Shown in pieces: positions 7,074 to 10,050 of a stretch of 10,050 bases of DNA. The stretch covers positions 1 to 10,050 of the forward strand of contig CALLNA010000222.1 in assembly GCA_938005655.1 (NCBI GenBank). The letters run 5' to 3'. A program made the position numbers and the translations under genes. Below the pieces are notes generated by a model, which was not told the DNA's origin, searched no databases, and worked only from the letters and a program-made list of their open reading frames with translations. Each line of letters opens with the position of its first letter. Position 1 is the first letter of the stretch. This DNA comes from an uncultured Novosphingobium sp. Its GTDB lineage: Bacteria; Pseudomonadota; Alphaproteobacteria; Sphingomonadales; Sphingomonadaceae.

Positions 7074-8302
7074 ACCGGCCACTCGAAGGCCTCACCGTCA
7101 TCGACCTGACCCGCGCCCTCGCCGGCCCCTATGCGACGCTGCTGCTCGCCGGCCTCGGCGCCAAGGTCATCAAGGTGGAGGAGCCGAGGCACGGCGACCT
7201 CGCGCGCGAGAACAGCCCCTACCTCGGGCGCGACGGCGTACTCGTCGAGCGGCGCCATGACGACGACATCTCGCTTTCCCACCTGACCCGCGCGCGGGGC
7301 AAGTACGGCGTCTCGCTCGACCTCAAGCAGGCTGTGGGGCGCGAGGTGTTCTTCGACCTGGTCCGCCAGGCCGACATCGTGGTCGAGAACTTCACCGCCG
7401 GCACGGCCGACCGGCTCGGGGTGGGCTATGCGGCCTGCGCCGCAGCCAACCCGCGCATCGTCTTCGCCTCGCTCAGCGGCTTCGGCGCGGACGACCCGGG
7501 CGGCGGCAAGGCGATGGACGTGATCATCCAGGCGCTCTCCGGCGCGATGTTCACCAGCGGCGAACCGGGCCACCCGCCGGTCCGCATCGGCATCCCGATC
7601 GCCGACATGCTCGCCCCGGTCTTCACCGTGATCGGCATCCTCTCCGCGATCGAGCAGCGCCACCGCACCGGCACGGGCCAGCACGTCGACGTCTCGATGC
7701 TCGGCGCGCTGACCTCCTTCGTCGCGATCGAGAACTGGTCGGCCATGGCAGCCGCGGGGATGCCGGCGCGCACCGGCCTCACCGTCCAGCGGCTCTCCCC
7801 CTTCGGCGTGTTCGAATGCGCCGACGGCTACGTGGCGATCGTCGCTGTGCACGAGCCGCTGGCGCGCGGGCTGTTCGCGGCGATGGGCCGCAGCGACCTC
7901 AGCGAGGACCCGCGCTTCGCCAACCGCGACGCCCGCGTCGCCAACGCCGAGGTGCTGGAGGCGACGATCAACGACTGGTCGCGCCGCCTGCCCCTGGCCG
8001 AGGTCATCCGCCTGCTCGACGAGCAGGGCGTTCCCGTAGCCGAGGTCAAGCATCCAGAGGACGCGCTGGTCGACCCGCGCGTGGTCGCCCGGCACGAGAC
8101 CATGGCGGTCGAGCACCCGAGCTACGGCTCCAGCATCGACCTGCGCACCGCGGGCGTGCCGATCCGCTTCTCCGGCGCCGAGACGGGCTTCGACGAGGCC
8201 CTGCCGGTCCAGATCGGCGAGCACAACGACGGCATCTACAAGGGCCTGCTCGGCTATTCGGACGAGCGCCTGGCCGAGCTGCGCGCGGCGGGCGCGATCT
8301 GA
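7070..8302 (+). CDS. family III (CaiB/BaiF) CoA-transferase
   Basis: The 410-residue protein has the normal length of a family III CoA-transferase, cytosolic enzymes that move CoA from an acyl-CoA donor to a carboxylate acceptor through an aspartyl-CoA intermediate. The N-terminal segment LEGLTVIDLTRALAGPYAT (about 5-23), followed by LGAKVIKVEEPRHGD (about 29-43), is characteristic. Next come GKYGVSLDLKQAVGREVFFD (about 77-96), ADIVVENFTAGTADRLGVGY (about 101-120) and VFASLSGFG (about 131-139). Asp179 in RIGIPIADMLAP sits where formyl-CoA transferase has its catalytic Asp169. GTGQHVDVSMLGAL (about 201-214) matches the next conserved block. A GGAG core lies 7 bases before the ATG, which overlaps the binding-protein stop. 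Position between an importer and an HGD-D-type gene parallels HadA and FldA, which load 2-hydroxyacids for dehydration. Donor and acceptor here are unknown; racemase activity, as in related members, cannot be excluded. Confidence 0.93.
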   Translation: MNRPLEGLTVIDLTRALAGPYATLLLAGLGAKVIKVEEPRHGDLARENSPYLGRDGVLVERRHDDDISLSHLTRARGKYGVSLDLKQAVGREVFFDLVRQADIVVENFTAGTADRLGVGYAACAAANPRIVFASLSGFGADDPGGGKAMDVIIQALSGAMFTSGEPGHPPVRIGIPIADMLAPVFTVIGILSAIEQRHRTGTGQHVDVSMLGALTSFVAIENWSAMAAAGMPARTGLTVQRLSPFGVFECADGYVAIVAVHEPLARGLFAAMGRSDLSEDPRFANRDARVANAEVLEATINDWSRRLPLAEVIRLLDEQGVPVAEVKHPEDALVDPRVVARHETMAVEHPSYGSSIDLRTAGVPIRFSGAETGFDEALPVQIGEHNDGIYKGLLGYSDERLAELRAAGAI

Positions 8303-10050
8303 TGCTGCGCCGCTTCCAGCAGGCCTACGCCGATCCGGAGGCCGAGGTCGCCCGCGCGCTGGCGGCGGGACACAAGCCGATCCGCACCCTGGGCTTCGAC
8401 GCGCCGCGCGCGCTGCTGGCCGAGGCCGGATTCCAGCCGACCCGCCTGGTCGCCCCACCGCTGGCCGCCACGCCGCGCGCCGACGCGATCATGGGGACGG
8501 CGGCGATGCGCCTGCGCGGCAAGCGGCTGCTGGAAACGCTGGTGGCCACGGTCGACACGCAAGTCCCGGTGCTGATCACCGCAGCCGACGACGAGCAGCC
8601 GCAGATCTTCGCCGCCCTGCGCGAGCTGGCCCGGCTCGGCGAGGCGGTGCCCGAGCGCGTCCATTTCCTCGACCTGCTCCACATCGATCGCCAGGCTTCG
8701 CGCGACTACGACACCGCGCGTCTGGCCCAGCTTCGCGCCTGGCTGGGCGAAGGCGCGGGATGCGCTTCCCTCGGCCGCCAAGGCGAACTACTCGCCCGGC
8801 TGGCGGTGCTGCGCGGGGAGAGCCGCATCTCCGGCGCCGATGCCTTGCAGGTGATCGGCGCGGCGGCGATCCTGCCGCCCGAAGAATATAACGCCGCGCT
8901 GGAAGCCGCGCTGCCCCTCCTCGCCGCAACCGCACCGCTCCCCGGCAAGCGCGTGTTCGTCTGCGGCACGGCGCATGAGGGCCTCGCGGTCTATCGCGCG
9001 ATCGAGGCCGCCGGCGCGGTGATCGTCGGCGACGACCATCCCTGGGGCACCCCGTTCGGTGATCCCGCCCGCAAGACCCCACGGGTCGACTCCCCCGCTG
9101 AGGTCGGCGCGCGCGTAGCCGCCCAGGTCGCCGAGCTGCAACCCGACTGCGTCCTGCACCTTGCCATCGGCGGGGACGAGGCCGCGCCCTGGGACGTCGC
9201 CGCGATCAGGCGCGCCCTGCCTGCGGTGCCCTTCGCCGCCCTGCGCTGCGCGGCCGAACCGGACGAGAGCTTTTCGGACAAGGTATCCGCTTTCCTCGCC
9301 GGTCGTCAGGACACTGGGCCTGCACCAACGCCCGCCTCACCGCGCCCTGCACCCGCCAAGCCCAAGCCGGCTCCGGAAACGCGCAGCCGCAAGTCGCTTA
9401 CTTCGGTCGCCAGCTTCAACGCCTACCAGCGCGAGTGGTTCGCGGACGTGCGCCGCCAGGTCGCCGAGGGCGCGCCCTTCGCCGTGGTCAACGCCAATGC
9501 CCCGCAGGAAATCCTCCGCGCGCTCGGCATTCCCTTCGTGGTCAACCAGTGGTGGGCTTCGATCGTCGCCGCCAAGCAGCAATCGCGACGCTATCAGGCC
9601 CTGCTGCGCGCGCACGACTATCCGGCGGACGTGGAAGCCTACAGCGCGCAAGGCCTTGCCGCCGCCTTCGACGACGATCCCGGGAACGCGCCCTGGGGCG
9701 GGCTGCCCAAGCCCGATTTCCTCCACGCGGTCGCCTCGTCCGACCCCACGCTCAAGCTGTTCGAATACTGGGCGGCCGAGACCGGGGCCGACTGCTACGT
9801 CTACGAGCGCAGCTATGACCCTCGGCCCGACCTGTTCCAAGACTGGTGGGACCGCGTGCCGCAGCATTGGGATACGGCACTCGAAGCCGAGCGGCTCGAC
9901 CTGATGGTGGCCGAGCTGCGCGAGGTCATCGCCCGGCTCGAAGCGAGAACCGGCCGCACCTTCTCGCCCGAGCGCTTCGCCGAGGTCATGGACCTGGTGA
10001 ACGAGCAGGAGGACTATTACCGCAAGACCCGCGACCTGATCGCCCGCACC
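8302..10050 (+). CDS. fused 2-hydroxyacyl-CoA dehydratase/benzoyl-CoA reductase-like (HGD-D) protein, 3'-truncated
   Basis: The frame opens at ATG 8302, sharing one base with the upstream stop (TGATG), and stays open for 583 codons to the window edge, so the C-terminus is missing. I read it as two HgdB/BcrC-like domains in one chain. Domain 1 (about 1-333) has ITAADDEQPQIFAALREL (about 92-109), VHFLDL (about 120-125) and the second Rossmann-like lobe GKRVFVCGTAHEGLAVYRAI (about 215-234) then VIVGDDHPWG. A Pro/Ala-rich linker spans about 338-364. Domain 2 has APQEILRALGIPFVV (about 400-414), VASSDPTLKLFEYW (about 477-490) and a helical tail LMVAELREVIARLEARTG (about 534-551). Canonical relatives are separate alpha and beta subunits holding [4Fe-4S] clusters. 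The only cysteines here are 154, 221, 283, 316 and 498, none at the CxD-type ligand positions. No strong Shine-Dalgarno sequence precedes the ATG, consistent with translational coupling. Family assignment is by pattern recall; the reaction is unknown. Confidence 0.72.
   Translation, partial: MLRRFQQAYADPEAEVARALAAGHKPIRTLGFDAPRALLAEAGFQPTRLVAPPLAATPRADAIMGTAAMRLRGKRLLETLVATVDTQVPVLITAADDEQPQIFAALRELARLGEAVPERVHFLDLLHIDRQASRDYDTARLAQLRAWLGEGAGCASLGRQGELLARLAVLRGESRISGADALQVIGAAAILPPEEYNAALEAALPLLAATAPLPGKRVFVCGTAHEGLAVYRAIEAAGAVIVGDDHPWGTPFGDPARKTPRVDSPAEVGARVAAQVAELQPDCVLHLAIGGDEAAPWDVAAIRRALPAVPFAALRCAAEPDESFSDKVSAFLAGRQDTGPAPTPASPRPAPAKPKPAPETRSRKSLTSVASFNAYQREWFADVRRQVAEGAPFAVVNANAPQEILRALGIPFVVNQWWASIVAAKQQSRRYQALLRAHDYPADVEAYSAQGLAAAFDDDPGNAPWGGLPKPDFLHAVASSDPTLKLFEYWAAETGADCYVYERSYDPRPDLFQDWWDRVPQHWDTALEAERLDLMVAELREVIARLEARTGRTFSPERFAEVMDLVNEQEDYYRKTRDLIART

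Noticed and set aside
6941..8458. A 505-codon open frame on - opposite the CoA-transferase, and similar long frames on both strands.
   Set aside because: These are shadows caused by high GC at codon position three. They have no ribosome-binding site or recognisable domain, and overlap clearly coding genes.
8254..9867. Several + and - open frames inside the region from 8302 (for example 9161-9904 on + and 8576-9082 on -).
   Set aside because: They overlap the continuous 583-codon frame that starts at 8302 and shows conserved two-domain sequence. The others are Arg/Pro/Ala-rich and resemble no family.
1..10050. Mobile elements, CRISPR arrays, tRNA or rRNA genes, toxin-antitoxin or phage-defence genes.
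   Set aside because: No terminal repeats, transposase motifs, regularly spaced repeats, tRNA-like folds or defence domains were found; all the strong coding signal is explained by uptake, regulation and CoA metabolism genes.

Overview
The window looks like chromosomal DNA from a high-GC alphaproteobacterium, most likely a sphingomonad (Novosphingobium, Sphingobium or a relative). This rests on the strongly GC-biased third codon positions, a large TonB-dependent receptor with the EIVVTG box typical of that group, and the gene style. No rRNA, tRNA, CRISPR array, insertion sequence or phage gene was seen. Genes are tightly packed; the longest gene-free stretch is about 200 bases.

Layout from left to right: (1) the 3' part of an alpha/beta hydrolase on + (2-667). 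(2) Convergent with it, a TonB-dependent outer-membrane receptor on - (685-3354). (3) A MarR-family regulator on - (3554-4051), upstream of the receptor and in the same direction. (4) A 132-base divergent control region with a good sigma-70-like promoter and a dyad over its -10 box. (5) A + strand operon running off the right edge: TRAP small permease (4184-4732), TRAP large permease (4729-6033), a lipoprotein TRAP solute-binding protein (6030-7073), a family III (CaiB/BaiF) CoA-transferase (7070-8302), and a long open frame from 8302 with no stop before the window ends. I read this last gene as two fused 2-hydroxyacyl-CoA dehydratase / benzoyl-CoA reductase (HgdB/BcrC-like, HGD-D) domains. 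All four junctions in the operon are stop/start overlaps, so the five genes are very probably co-expressed.

Inferred working model: an organic acid crosses the outer membrane, possibly through the receptor, and is captured by the binding protein. The TRAP permease imports it, the family III transferase converts it to a CoA thioester, and the HGD-D-like protein acts on the thioester. MarR would sense the acid or its CoA ester. The pairing of a family III CoA-transferase with HGD-D proteins is familiar from anaerobic pathways (HadA with HadBC, FldA with FldBC).

The most notable point is that both HGD-D halves are joined by a Pro/Ala linker and lack cysteines where the family normally binds its [4Fe-4S] cluster. 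No ATP-dependent activator is visible in the window. This suggests a divergent, possibly cluster-free and oxygen-tolerant use of the fold. The substrate and reaction are unknown.
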